Origin: Glaciozyma antarctica PI12
Taxonomy: Eukaryota; Basidiomycota; Microbotryomycetes; Kriegeriales; Camptobasidiaceae
NCBI GenBank assembly: GCA_002917775.1
Contig: KZ627158.1
Span: forward strand, 282,578-346,577
DNA length: 64,000 bases
Reading direction: 5' to 3'
Part shown: one piece after another, positions 24,035-34,108 of the stretch
Layout: the number at the start of each line of letters is the position of its first letter
Numbering within the stretch: the stretch's first letter is position 1
Notes under the pieces: model-generated
The model's database searches: none
What the model saw: the letters and a program-made list of their open reading frames with translations, nothing else
Told to the model about the DNA's origin: nothing
Program-made: the position numbers and the translations under genes

Positions 24035-25450
24035 ATGGTCGCATCTCTGCGGAAGCTCGATACCAAGCTGGCGGAAGTGCCAGCTCAGGTTGTCGCGAAG
24101 GCCCCCTCACAAAGGTGAGTGCGGCGTCAACAACTCTTCGCCCGAGGAGTTCGAACAGTTCCTCTGTGGAAGCGAAGGGTACCAAAGTCAGAGCACCAAG
24201 CTAATCTCCTCCCCGCAGACTCATCTCGAAGCGAACAACAGCTCTCATCCTCCTCATCCTCCAAAACGCATCCGTATCCCTCCTCACTCGCCTCTCCCGC
24301 ACCCCCGAAGCTGGAAAGGCCATCTACGCGCCCGCCGTCGCAATCTTCGTAGCGGAATTGATGAAGGTCGTGGCGAGTTTGACGATGCTAGCGCGGGAGA
24401 GGCAGGCAGCCGGGAAGGAGAAGGAAGGGCGGACGGGCTTGGTGGAGCACGCGCGCAGAGCAGTGGTGGACCTGTTGACGAACCAGCGCGGGGAGATAAT
24501 CAAGCTCGCCGTACCAGCAGCGCTGTACGCCGTGCAGAACACCCTCCTCGTGAGTCTTTCTCCTCGACGCGATGTTGTTTCGCAAGCTGATGCGCGGTGC
24601 AGTACGTCGCCCTCTCCCACCTCTCCGCCAGCGTCTACCAAACGACGTACCAACTCAAGCTCCTCACCGCCGCCCTCTTCTCCGTCATCTTCTTCAAACG
24701 CGAGCTCAGTCGAAGGAAATGGCTTTCCCTTCTCCTTCTCACTCTGGGCGTTGCGACCGTTCAACTCGATGGCGTACGGCACCCTCCTCTATCAGAATCC
24801 TCCTCGCAAGACCAAAGAATCGGTCTCCTCGCCATCCTAGCCGCGTGCATCTCCTCGGGCCTCGCAGGCGGCTGGTTCGAGCACGTCCTCAAATCTTCCT
24901 CCGCACCCGCCCCTCCCACCCCTTCCACCTCCCCCCTCAAACCCTCCTTCCAATCGCCCACACCCTCATCTCCCCTTCGACTTCGGCACAACTCTCCATC
25001 TCTTTGGGCGCGAAACCTCCAGCTCTCGGTACCCTCGCTCACTTTCTCCCTCGCTGGGATCTTCCTCTCCCCTGAATGGAGTCGCGTACGAAAGGACGGA
25101 CCGCTACAAGGGTTTACGCCGCTGGTATGGAGCGTGGTACTGAATCAAGCGCTGGGAGGGCTATTGGTCGCGATGGTCGTTCGTGAGTCCCTCCGCAGCG
25201 TGTGGAGACGAGTAGAGCTGATGAAGAGTGCAGGGTATGCGGATAGCGTGGCAAGGGGTTTTTGCGACGTCTATTGCGATCGTCAGTACGTATTTCGAGG
25301 TTCTCTTTCGCAGGATCTTGCTGACTCGCTCGCGCAGTATCGACTCTCGCCAGCGTGATCTTCTTCGGCTTGGTGCCAGGACCGCTATTTATTGCTGGCG
25401 CGACGCTGGTGATAGCTTCAACAATATTGTACGCGATGGACATGGACTAG
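24035..25450 (+). CDS. Nucleotide-sugar transporter, SLC35A type
   Basis: Ten-pass Golgi antiporter importing UDP-galactose, UDP-GlcNAc or a related nucleotide sugar. The ATG at 24035 gives MVASLRKLDTKLAEVP. After an intron come TALILLILQNASVSLLTRLS and APAVAIFVAELMKVVASL, then KLAVPAALYAVQNTLLYVAL with an intron just before YVAL. LSASVYQTTYQLKLLTAALF and SRRKWLSLLLLTLGVATVQL are the most diagnostic SLC35A blocks. The later GLLAILAACISSGLAGGWFE, VVLNQALGGLLVAMVVRYAD and SVIFFGLVPGPLFIAGATLV match the family's C-terminal half. A 45-residue Ser/Pro insertion follows WFEHVLKSSS. The stop is TAG at 25448-25450. Which sugar is carried cannot be read from sequence. Confidence 0.92.
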
Positions 25451-25494
25451 AGTAGAGGAAGTGGGAATGTATCAAGTCGTGTTGCAGGTTTCGC

Positions 25495-27398
25495 TCAGTC
25501 CTCCACCTCCTCGGCGAGAATCGATTCGATCGAAGAGGAGATGGGGATCCCCTGCTCTCGAAGGTAGTCGTCGTTCCTGCGTTCCCGCTCGTCAGTTCCA
25601 GCGCACGCGATCAACCTCGCGAAAGGACTCACCAAAAACGACTGTAGTGCCTCGTCCCCGAATCACTGCCAACCCATCAGCGACGCTCCCCCGTTCGGAT
25701 CTGCGAGACTCACCAGAGAATAGTGACAATCATCTTCCCCTTCTGCGGCCCCCACTTTTTAGCCAACCGCACGCAGGCAACGAGGTTGACGGCCGAAGAG
25801 GAGCCGAGGAATAGCCCGTCCGTCTGAGCGAGATGGCGCGACATGGCTACTGCTTCTGCGTCGGTTACTCTGCGCTTTGCGTTAGCTTACTATTGGGAGA
25901 GGAGGGAGGGACGGACCGGATGGCATCGTCGATGAATGGGAGGGCGTGGGAGAAATTGCGCGTGAGGCGGTTGAGGCCGATCCCTTCAACGACCTATGCT
26001 TCCTGTCAGTCGAGAGCGAGGGAAAAGGTGGGAAAGCGTACAGTATCCATTTGATGGCGTCTTCGTTTGCCCTCCTCCTCCGTCTCGGAGTACATGACTC
26101 CATCATGCACCTGCCAAACGAAATCAGCCTCGCTCGTCCCAGCGAAGAAGACTTGCGCACCTTATGAAACAGCCCACTCCCTTGCGGATCCGACAACACA
26201 ATCTGAACCTCCTCCTTCATCCCCTTCAAGAACCTCCCCACTCCGGCAACCGTTCCCCCCGTTCCCGCCCCACTCACAAACGCATCCACGCCCCCATTCG
26301 TCTGCTTCCAAATCTCCTCCCCAGTCCCCTCCGCATGCGAAGCCATGTTCGAGAGGTTCTCAAACTGGTCTGCGAAGAGTCCGCGGGGTGGGTCGACGAA
26401 GGGCGAGAGGGGGGGTTGCGAGGAGATGAGGAAGGAGGGGTTTGGGGTCGAGGGACGCGGAGTGGACGAGGGGTCAGAGGTGGCGATGGTTTCTTGACCG
26501 AATTCAGAGGCACGGAGGCGGGCTAGGTTGACATAGTGCCGTTTGTCGACGATCGAGGACGGGTCGGACGTGGGGAGGGAGGGTGAGCGAGGGGAGGGAG
26601 GGAGGATGGAGGACGAACCTTTTTCGACTTCTGCGCCGAGGGCTTCGAGAAGTTGGACCTTTTCTGCAGCGACGTCGTCGGGTAGAACAATATCTGAGTG
26701 TTGAAGGGGTTAGCGCAAGCGAGCAGGGAGGGGGAGGGCCGACGAACGCGCTTTGTAGCCCCGCGAGCGCGCGATTCCAGCGATCGAGATCCCCGTGCTG
26801 CCGGAGGTGCCTTCAAAGATGCAGGATCCAGTGTGGGGATGAATAAGGCCTTGCTCCTCTGCTTGCTTGATGACTGCGCGCCAAAGTGAGTGGGTGGTGA
26901 GAGCAGCGAGCGCGGAGGAACGCTCACTTCGGAGAGAAACTCGATCCTTGACTGATCCGAAGGGGTTCAAAAACTCGCACTTCCCCTGCGAGTGGCAAAG
27001 AGCGTCGGTTTGCGCACGACAGGGAGCAGCGAGAGTCAACGCACGAGGATATCGACGCCGGTGAGGTCGCTCAAGCTCTTGATACGCACGAGCGGGGTGT
27101 TCCCTGAGGTGAGCACGTTCAGTACATCCACCGCTACTTCCACTCACACGCACGCACCTATCAAGCCCTCCACACCATCCACAACCTCATTCTCACGGAT
27201 CTCGACGATCCGCTTCGCGGCCTTCCTCCTCAGGTTCCGCTTCCACGCGTCTCGAGCGTACAGCGCCAGTCCCGTGATAGATAGCGAGAGGGAGAAGCCG
27301 AGCGTGAGGCCGAGGATGAGGCTGCGGCGTCCACCTAGACGCGAGGGTCTCAGGAACCAGGGGAGGAAGAACAGGTCGAAGCCGGGGCCTTTGGCCAT
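25495..27398 (-). CDS. Membrane-anchored cysteine synthase-like PLP enzyme (Mcy1/YGR012W type)
   Basis: Fold-type II PLP enzyme of the cysteine synthase/CBS family, predicted on the mitochondrial outer membrane by analogy with yeast Mcy1. The ATG at 27398 opens MAKGPGFDLFFLPWFLRPSR and one transmembrane helix (SLILGLTLGFSLSLSITGLA). The enzyme domain starts with NTPLVRIKSLSDLTG and GKCEFLNPFGSVKDRVS, whose SVKDR lysine binds PLP. EGTSGSTGISIAGIARSRGY and the phosphate-binding GAGTGGTVAGVGRFLKG follow, then FLGSSSAVNL and VTILCDSGTRHYS near the C-terminus. The stop is TGA at 25495-25497. Between LARLRASE and ADQFENLSN there is a Ser/Pro-rich insertion of about 45 residues (around 26370-26500) not expected in plain cysteine synthases. 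Several introns. Confidence 0.9.
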
Positions 27399-27595
27399 GG
27401 CGAGGGGGAGATCAGAAGCTGGTGGTCAGGCGGGGAGCAGTATGTGCGAACTTCGAGAGCGTAAGACGGCGTTTAGAGGTTGTGGTCGGAGGGAGAGGGA
27501 GTCGGTGTTGTTGTGCTCCCTCCCTCCCTTCCCTCCTCGCATACCATCCTCTCGCAGCTCGCAGACCAGCTCGGCACACCGTAAAGGATCGACAA

Positions 27596-28680
27596 ATGTC
27601 CTCCACTTCCAGCAGCGCGCCAGTAGTCACGGCTCGTGTCAAGCGGTATCGAGCGCTGTTTACTCGTCAAGTCACGCAGAAGAACAAGAAGTGGAGCGAC
27701 GGTACGCTAGCTTCTCCACGGGAGAAGGGAAGAGGGACTGACGAGCTACACAGGCTACATCCGCCATCACCACGCCAACTCGAAGATCTATCTCCTCTCT
27801 TCCGACATGGGGGAGCTCGCCTCGACGTTCTGGCGGCCTCCCGCCTTCCTGACCACAAGGATCGCTGGCGGGAACGGTGGAGGGAAGGCTTTGGAGGATA
27901 CGTTTGCGTTGAGCGATGGAGAGGAGCTCGAGTTCGAGGAAGGAGGCTATCTGGTGGAGGTCGGGGAATGTTGTTTCGAGTCGGACACGGTGCGCCTGGC
28001 TTGCTCTCTGGGAGGTTCAAAGAAGGAAGCTGATCGGCTTGAATTGAGAGCCACAGAACCTCACGGAGCTCCGCTCTGCCACACGAGAAGCTCGCAAGAC
28101 CACCGCGAGCCAAGCTCTCGAATGGGCTGCCAGCGTCGACTCCACGACCTCCCCTCGTCCCCGCCCTTCGACCTCTTCGACCTCGAGCAGCACTCCCCTC
28201 CGAAACGACCCTTACTCGACGTCGAGCGCCAAGGGCAAAGAACGAGCTCGAGACAGCCGCGTCGTCAGCGCCTCAGCCTACAAGGGCTTCGGTATCGCTC
28301 CTCCCCGCTCGTACCAAGGCGGCAAAGCTCCCAGCGCGGCCCCATCCGGTGTCTCCCACCCATCCCGCACCTCGCTCCCCACCAAGACGCCCTACGCCCG
28401 CCCCCCTCCACCTATTCAGCGCCCCACCCCCATTCGTCCCCAGCAAGCCCCCTCCTTGACTCCTCATCCCAACGGCCTCACCAACCTCTCCACTCCCTCC
28501 CGCGCCGCTTCCTCGCCGTTCCGTCCTCCGTCCTTTACGCGCCCCGTTTCGGCGGATGGAGGGACGACTCCTGATTCGGCGAAGAGGAAGACGCTGGGGA
28601 CGAGTGGGGGGCCCAGCAGTGCGCTGGTGAGGAAGAGCTTGCTGTTGGATTGGAACAAGTTTAACGAGGAAGAAGATTAA
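27596..28680 (+). CDS. ZGRF1/Mte1-type protein (DUF2439 domain)
   Basis: The ATG at 27596 gives MSSTSSSAPVVTARVKRYRA followed by LFTRQVTQKNKKWSDGYIRH and HANSKIYLLSSDMGELAST, which is the DUF2439 domain (residues about 12-110) found at the N-terminus of ZGRF1 and in yeast Mte1. These proteins bind D-loops and work with FANCM/Mph1-family helicases in recombination and telomere maintenance. The rest (about 28060-28680) is low-complexity Ser/Pro/Arg sequence ending in LLLDWNKFNEEED at a TAA. There is no helicase domain, so it resembles stand-alone Mte1 rather than full ZGRF1. Two introns, near 27700 and 27990. It diverges from the Mcy1-like gene across 197 bp. Role in this organism is inferred from the family. 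Confidence 0.83.
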
Positions 28681-28768
28681 AGGAGGTAGCGCCAGACGGT
28701 GACTGCAGCGGAGATATCATCGACTTTTTTTCATTCGCTGTTTTCGGGGTCCGGAAGACCGGAACACG

Positions 28769-29447
28769 ATGGACCGCAAGTCATCTCGGCGTGGCGAATC
28801 CGGGGATCGGCACTTGTTTCTCAAGCTGAAAAACAGGGACTGGACCTTTTCGTTGTCAGCGCAGTCGGCGACGTGGGAGTCGGGACGGCCTGGCTCTCGC
28901 TCGATGCTCGGCGTACTTGCTGTCGAACAGCGGGACAACTTCTGCTCGGGATCGCAGAGCCCTCCTTCCTACACCACCACCACCAGCCTCATGCCCAACT
29001 CGCGCCCCTTCCCCCCTCCCCCAACGCTCGCCCGACGTTCCTCCAGCAGCTCCTCCACCTCTACCCTCTCCTCCACCACCACCCCGTCCACTCCCTCCCT
29101 CTACGTAACCCTCAGCAATCCTCGCGATCTCTACGACGTCCAACTCCTCACGAAAGAGCTACACGATCGTGCGGTCGAGACGAATTCGGCACTGGCGGAA
29201 GGAGCGAAGTCGGACGCAGCCTGGTGCGGGGACGAATGCAAGAAGAGCAAGAAAGGTAGAGATCGCCGCTGCGGTCAAATGGCTGAAGATTCGGACAGGA
29301 TGAGCGAGCTGGGATTGTACGCAAGGTGAGCTTCGAAGCTGGTTGCTGTTTTGAGGGGGGCTCGGGCGCGATCGAGGGTGAAGCTGACTTTTTCCTCGTC
29401 GTGATGGCAGGACTTCCACTACAAGCGCGCTCCAGCTCAGGATATAA
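28769..29447 (+). CDS. Hypothetical protein
   Basis: The ATG at 28769 opens a frame to 29325, where a GTGAGC donor and a GGCAG acceptor define an 85 bp intron (29326-29410). Joining gives LYAR-TSTTSALQLRI and a TAA at 29445-29447, about 197 residues. The middle is Ser/Thr/Pro-rich. The part from SLYVTLSNPRDLYDVQLLTK onward looks like ordinary folded or helical sequence, followed by a Lys-rich KKSKKGRDRR. An internal Met at about 28990 (MPNSRPFPPPP) is an alternative start. I recognise no family. Support is codon use, the open frame and a clean intron; it is not certain that it is a gene. Confidence 0.5.
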
Positions 29448-29849
29448 TGAAACCGAGCTCGTCGTCGACAGCGTCGGGCATCTAAGAACGGACCGACGAT
29501 GAAGGATTCCGTCGGAAGGAGCGGGAGGAGTGCGACTAATTCGGTGTGAAGTAGGGCGCAAGGGATGTACGGGTGCTAGAGGGGAAGCAGAGGTGCAATT
29601 GTTGTTATTATCAGGAGCCGTCGTGCGTTGTGAATGAACAACTGTTCGAAGTGTTGCCGGTCGCTGTTTCGGTTCGAAATCACCTTCTCAGAAGGAAGTC
29701 CTCGCTCAGGCGTTGCGCGCTCCGCGAATTCAAAAGTACTCGCTCCTCTTGTCTCCAAACAGCTCTCTCAAACGCAAACGAACGCGGCAGCACTGCAGTC
29801 TCTGAAACACCCGACTGTCCATTGCTCGCTCTATCCCCGCTCCTCCCAT
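29448..29849. other. Intergenic region between two converging genes
   Basis: 402 bp between the hypothetical gene and the bestrophin-like gene, which converge here. It should hold both 3' ends. I see no coding sequence or RNA gene. Confidence 0.4.
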
Positions 29850-31941
29850 CTAAACCCCCTCTTTCCCCCTCAGCGAAGCACTCCTCCTCAGCTCCGCAAA
29901 CACCTCCGGCCTCTCAGGCCCTAACGAAGCCTTGAGTTCCTCGAGCGAGATCCCTCCCTTAACAATCTGCGTCGCCGATAATCCCTCGTACAGCGGTCCT
30001 ACAGCGAACGGCCTGTGCAAACGTCGTTAGTGGGATTGAGAACGGAGGGGAGGCCGCACAGGTTTGAGTCGACGAAGCAGAAGTTGGAGGGGTCGGCTTC
30101 GCTAGGATCGTGCGCTGTGATTTCGGCGAGCTCTTTAAGGATCGTTTGGTTGAAGCTGTCGAGATCGAGGTCCGCGTCGTCGTATCCGAATGGCGATTCG
30201 ATTTCCTGCGAGGGCTGGAGAGTCAGCAGGAGTTCTGCGAGGAGCGGAGGGACCGACCTGGCCTATGGCGATGAATCCTAGGAAGACGAAGGTGGCGATG
30301 GCGGTGCTGGGAATGGTAATGTAGCCTAGCATGGCGTGGATCTGTGTGCCGGGAGAGAGTTAGTGAGGTTTCGTGGGGCGAGCGAGGGTGAGAACAGACC
30401 TGGCAGGGAAGGAAGAAAAGGTAGAGCCAGATACAGTGGCTGGAGAGCGTTAGTCTGCGACCACGTACGGCCTCGAAGAACCTCGTACCGACGATGAAGC
30501 GAGTCTGCAAGCTCGAGATCAGTACTGAGGCCGACAACTTCGAGTAAACAAGGACTCACATGCGACAGGAATCGGCGAAAGCAAGATCCTCTCCAGCCCC
30601 GTCAACGAATCCGACAAGCTCTGAATCGCCGCCAGCAGCGAGTTGGTCGTCGGAACATCGATACTCTTCCTCCTCTGAAGCGCAGCGACCCACCCGCTCA
30701 TCAACAGCGTCAGCTCGAGCGGAATATTGTCTCCCTCCTTCTGCAGCGCCAGGGGGAATCGACGGCGGTTGCTTCCCTTGCGACGCTTTTGCTGAACCTT
30801 GCGCGCGCGGTGGGAGATGAAGTTGTAGCAGTCGATGAGGAGAGCCCAGAAAGGGAGCCAGTCGGAGGCGGTGCGAGGAGGGGGGTTGCGAGATGGGAGG
30901 AGGGGGCGAGAAGCGACGAGGCGGCGGGGAGTGAGGCCGTGCGATGAACTGAGGGTTTTTAGGGTCGAAGAGCTGCGTTGACGGCTGTTTATGGGGAGCG
31001 AGCTGATGAGGTTCGACGAGGAGTGTGTTGAGAAGTCGTGCGTCGATTCGCTGGGCTGTGGGAAAGGAAGCCATCTGGCAAGCCAGGTCGAGATCGGGTC
31101 GAGCGATGGCGTTGGAGGTGGGGAGCCGGTAGCGAGGTAGGAACGAGATCATGGGGTAGAGATCTTTGTAGTAGATGCTCCCCTCCCCACGAAGGTAGTG
31201 CTTGAGAGTAACTGGGAGGCTGTCAGCGCACATGTTCAGCTCCTAGCGGGAGACTCACCTGAGAAGGCGCCGATGAGGTTCATCATCGTCTGTGAGCGAT
31301 TCAAGTTTAGCTCGAAATCCGTGGCTCTGCGGTCAAGAAAGCACACCTTCTTCTCGACCAGCGCGCGCACAGCCTCAGCCTCGTCTACAGGATCTCCAGG
31401 ATTCGCAGGCGGGTGGATGTAGCTGGGAACATGATGCCAGGTCATGCGAGCCATGGAGCGGCTTGCGAGGATGACGGCTGACCAGAGCCGTCGCCCCTCG
31501 GAGTACTTCTCGTACGCAGAGGAGGTACGATAGCTGACCTGCAGCGGAGGGTGGGAATTAGCTCTCCCTCTCCCTCTCCCTCCCCTCCTCTCTCGACGCA
31601 CGATGAAACCGAGAACGGTGCTGCGAAGCTCTGATCAGCTCGACAGTATCCACTCCAGTAGAGCGCACTCACCCAAATACGGTGAGAAGTTGAGAAGTGT
31701 GCTCGCAACGTGCAGAGGGTGGACGTAGACGGAAATGAGGGAGACAGCTGCGTGCGATCCGTCAGCTCCTGCCATCCCCTCCCGCTCCCCACCCAAGCTC
31801 ACCCGCCGCGACGGTGGAGAAGAACAGCACCTCAGGAATGATGCTCCAGAGGATCGTAGCGCGGAAGTGGAGCAGCCCTCCTGGCGGATGGAAGGGGTCG
31901 ACCTGGTCTGAGAAGCGCGGGTTGTGCGTCGCGAAGGACAT
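29850..31941 (-). CDS. Bestrophin-like anion channel (UPF0187/RFP-TM family)
   Basis: Predicted multi-pass anion channel. The ATG at 31941 gives MSFATHNPRFSDQVDPFHPP, then a first membrane helix LHFRATILWSIIPEVLFFST and a second around AAAVSLISVYVHPLHV. The diagnostic block SYRTSSAYEKYSEGRRLWSA with SRSMARMTWHHV follows; the YxRxxEGRxxW pattern is typical of bestrophins. Near the C-terminus, GYITIPSTAIATFVFLGFIA is a membrane helix followed by IGQEIESPFGYDDADLDLD and FNQTILKELAEITAHD, matching the conserved ENPFGYDxxDLxLD region. A central Ser/Pro/Arg-rich insertion (about 30730-31000) interrupts the domain as in other fungal members. The stop is TAG at 29850-29852. About eight introns. Ion selectivity and membrane location are not determinable. 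Confidence 0.88.
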
Positions 31942-32414
31942 GACGTGGGCGTGGTCAAGCTCTTGGAGATGTGAACGGCTGTGTAGGGAAAGGCGAGCTG
32001 GTGGGGTGGCGGTCTACGCGAGAGGGCGGTCCGGAAGGCTCGAGGACGTGTGACGGTGTGATGGTGCGCTGAGGGGCGGTTTCGAGCGGCGGGAAGGACG
32101 CTGGCGGCGGAGCGGAAGCTCGAGCTGAGGTAAACGCTCTCGCCAGGAGATTGCTGCAGCCAGCAACGAGGAGAGAGCAGAGACAGTCCCCACTGGCAGG
32201 AGTTGATCGGCGGCGCCTGGAGAGGGTCGAGCGGTGCAAGGTCTTACACTGCTCTTGCGCCTTCACGGTCTCCTTGAAGGCGAGCAGATCCAAGCAGCAA
32301 GCCAGAACGAGCAGTAAGCAGGAGCAGAAGGAGCATGACCGCCAAAGCTCTGCTCAACACCAACTCCGACGACTCCGAGCAGCTCTCCCTCCTCCCACTC
32401 GCTCGCAGACAGGA
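31942..32414. promoter_or_regulatory. Divergent intergenic region, bestrophin-like gene / GPN2
   Basis: 473 bp between two divergent start codons. It should hold both promoters. Open frames here have no homology I recognise. Confidence 0.4.
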
Positions 32415-33735
32415 ATGCCTTTCGGTCAAGTAGTGATTGGGCCACCAGGGAGTGGCAAGTCGACCTACTGCTACGGTCTCTACCAAGTCCGTCCTCTCCT
32501 CCTCTCGTGGCGCCACTAACCTCCCTCGCAGTTCCTCAGCGCTCTCCACCGCCCAGTCATCATCGTCAACCTCGATCCAGCCGCCCCCTCCCCTCCATAC
32601 CCCTCCGCCATCTCCATTACCTCCCTCATCTCCCTCTCCGACGCCATGGATGCGCACTCGCTCGGCCCGAATGGTGGGATGCTGTATTGCCTCGAGTACC
32701 TCGAGGCGAACATGGATTGGCTAGAAGGGGAGCTGGATCGCGTGCTGAAGGAGGGTGGTTGGGAAGGGGACAGGCGGGAGGAGGCGTTTGTGGTGTTTGA
32801 TACGCCGGGGCAGGTGGAGCTGAGTACGGATCACGGGAGCTTGAAGAGGATTGTGGAGCGGTTAGGGAAGAAGGGAGGGTGGAGGGTGAGTTCGCTGATG
32901 CTATGGAGAGACGGGAGAGCTGATGGGTTGGTGGGAACAGCTGGCGGCGGTACATCTTATGGACGCGCACCATATCACGGACGCATCCAAGTATGTCGCG
33001 CTCTTGCTGCTGTCGCTACGGACGATGCTGCAGATGGAGCTACCGCATATCAACGTGCTCAGCAAAGTGGACTTGCTGCAGACTGCTGGGGATTTACGTG
33101 CGTGTTCCTCAGGATGGCGAGGGCGGACGCTGACTCCTGCTCGCAGCGTTCAACCTCGACTATTATACCGAGGTACAGGATCTCGACCGCCTAGTACCAT
33201 TACTAGAAGCGGATCCTCGAACACGCAAGTTCTCCTCCCTAAATCGTATCATCTGCGACATCATCGAGGACTTTGGGCTGGTGTGCTTTGAAACGCTCTG
33301 CGTCGAGGTACGTTCTTTCTTTCTCCTCCCTTCCCAGCCGCTCGCTCACATACTATACACAGGACAAAGACTCTATGCTCCGCCTCGTCCAAGTCGTCGA
33401 CCAAGCCATCGGCTACGTCGCCCCCACTCCCCTCGCCTCCGACGCCGACCTCGACTCCGACGCACACCCTCGCCCACGCACACCATCACGCACACCAAAC
33501 CACCCCCTCCGTCCCGAACCTATCAAATCTGTACTACACGTCAACAGTGCAGGAGAAGTGGGTGGACCATGCGGAGGTGTATGCGGATTTCGAGCGGGAG
33601 GGGTGGAAGAAGGAGGGGGAGATTGCGATCAAGAGGGCGAACGAGGAGAGCTTGAAGGAGGCGGGAGCGACGTTGAGGGTGGTCGAGAAGGCCGGAGATG
33701 GGGAGGTGGAGATGGAGGGCGTCGAGAAGGGATGA
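32415..33735 (+). CDS. GPN-loop GTPase 2
   Basis: GPN GTPases assist assembly and nuclear import of RNA polymerase II. The ATG at 32415 gives MPFGQVVIGPPGSGKSTYCY with the Walker A motif. After the first intron come PVIIVNLDPAA and the family hallmark GPN loop in LGPNGGMLYCLEYLEANMDW. FVVFDTPGQVEL is the switch/Walker B region, HINVLSKVDLL the base-recognition motif, and RLVQVVDQAIGYVAP the start of the last region. The C-terminal helix NLYYTSTVQEKWVDHAEVY runs to a TGA at 33735. Between about 33440 and 33520 the coding frame changes without an intron of normal appearance, in a His/Pro-rich linker. This is either an unusual intron or an indel. Confidence 0.9.
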
Positions 33736-34108
33736 GGACGGCGTTCGAGGAGATAAGTAAAATCGGATTCGCATGCCGTTTTGCTGGGGATTTTCGCTGC
33801 GTTTTGCTCGGTAGATTTAGGCTGCAGGAAGCTTCTTGTACCCTAGGAGGAAGAAGGAGGGGATCTTGAAAAGAGACGGCCTGGTACTTGAGACACGAGC
33901 GAGCTCAGGCTCAGCGCGCAGCGCACGTCCGGCGCTCGACGACGTGGCCTGCTCTCTTCCACCTCCCCTCCACGAGAACTCACCCCAACTTCAGAGGGAA
34001 TCTCGCCAGGAGACTTCACCTCTCCCTTGCCTCAACATCCCCCCCCCCCCGTCAACGGTCCCCCTTCACCGGTCAAAACTACCGCTTCCACCCCCACCTC
34101 GAACCACG
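33736..34108. other. Intergenic region and vigilin 5' leader, with a C12 run
   Basis: 373 bp. No gene seen. A run of twelve C residues lies at 34039-34050, about 60 bp before the vigilin ATG, within a pyrimidine-rich leader or promoter. Confidence 0.5.
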
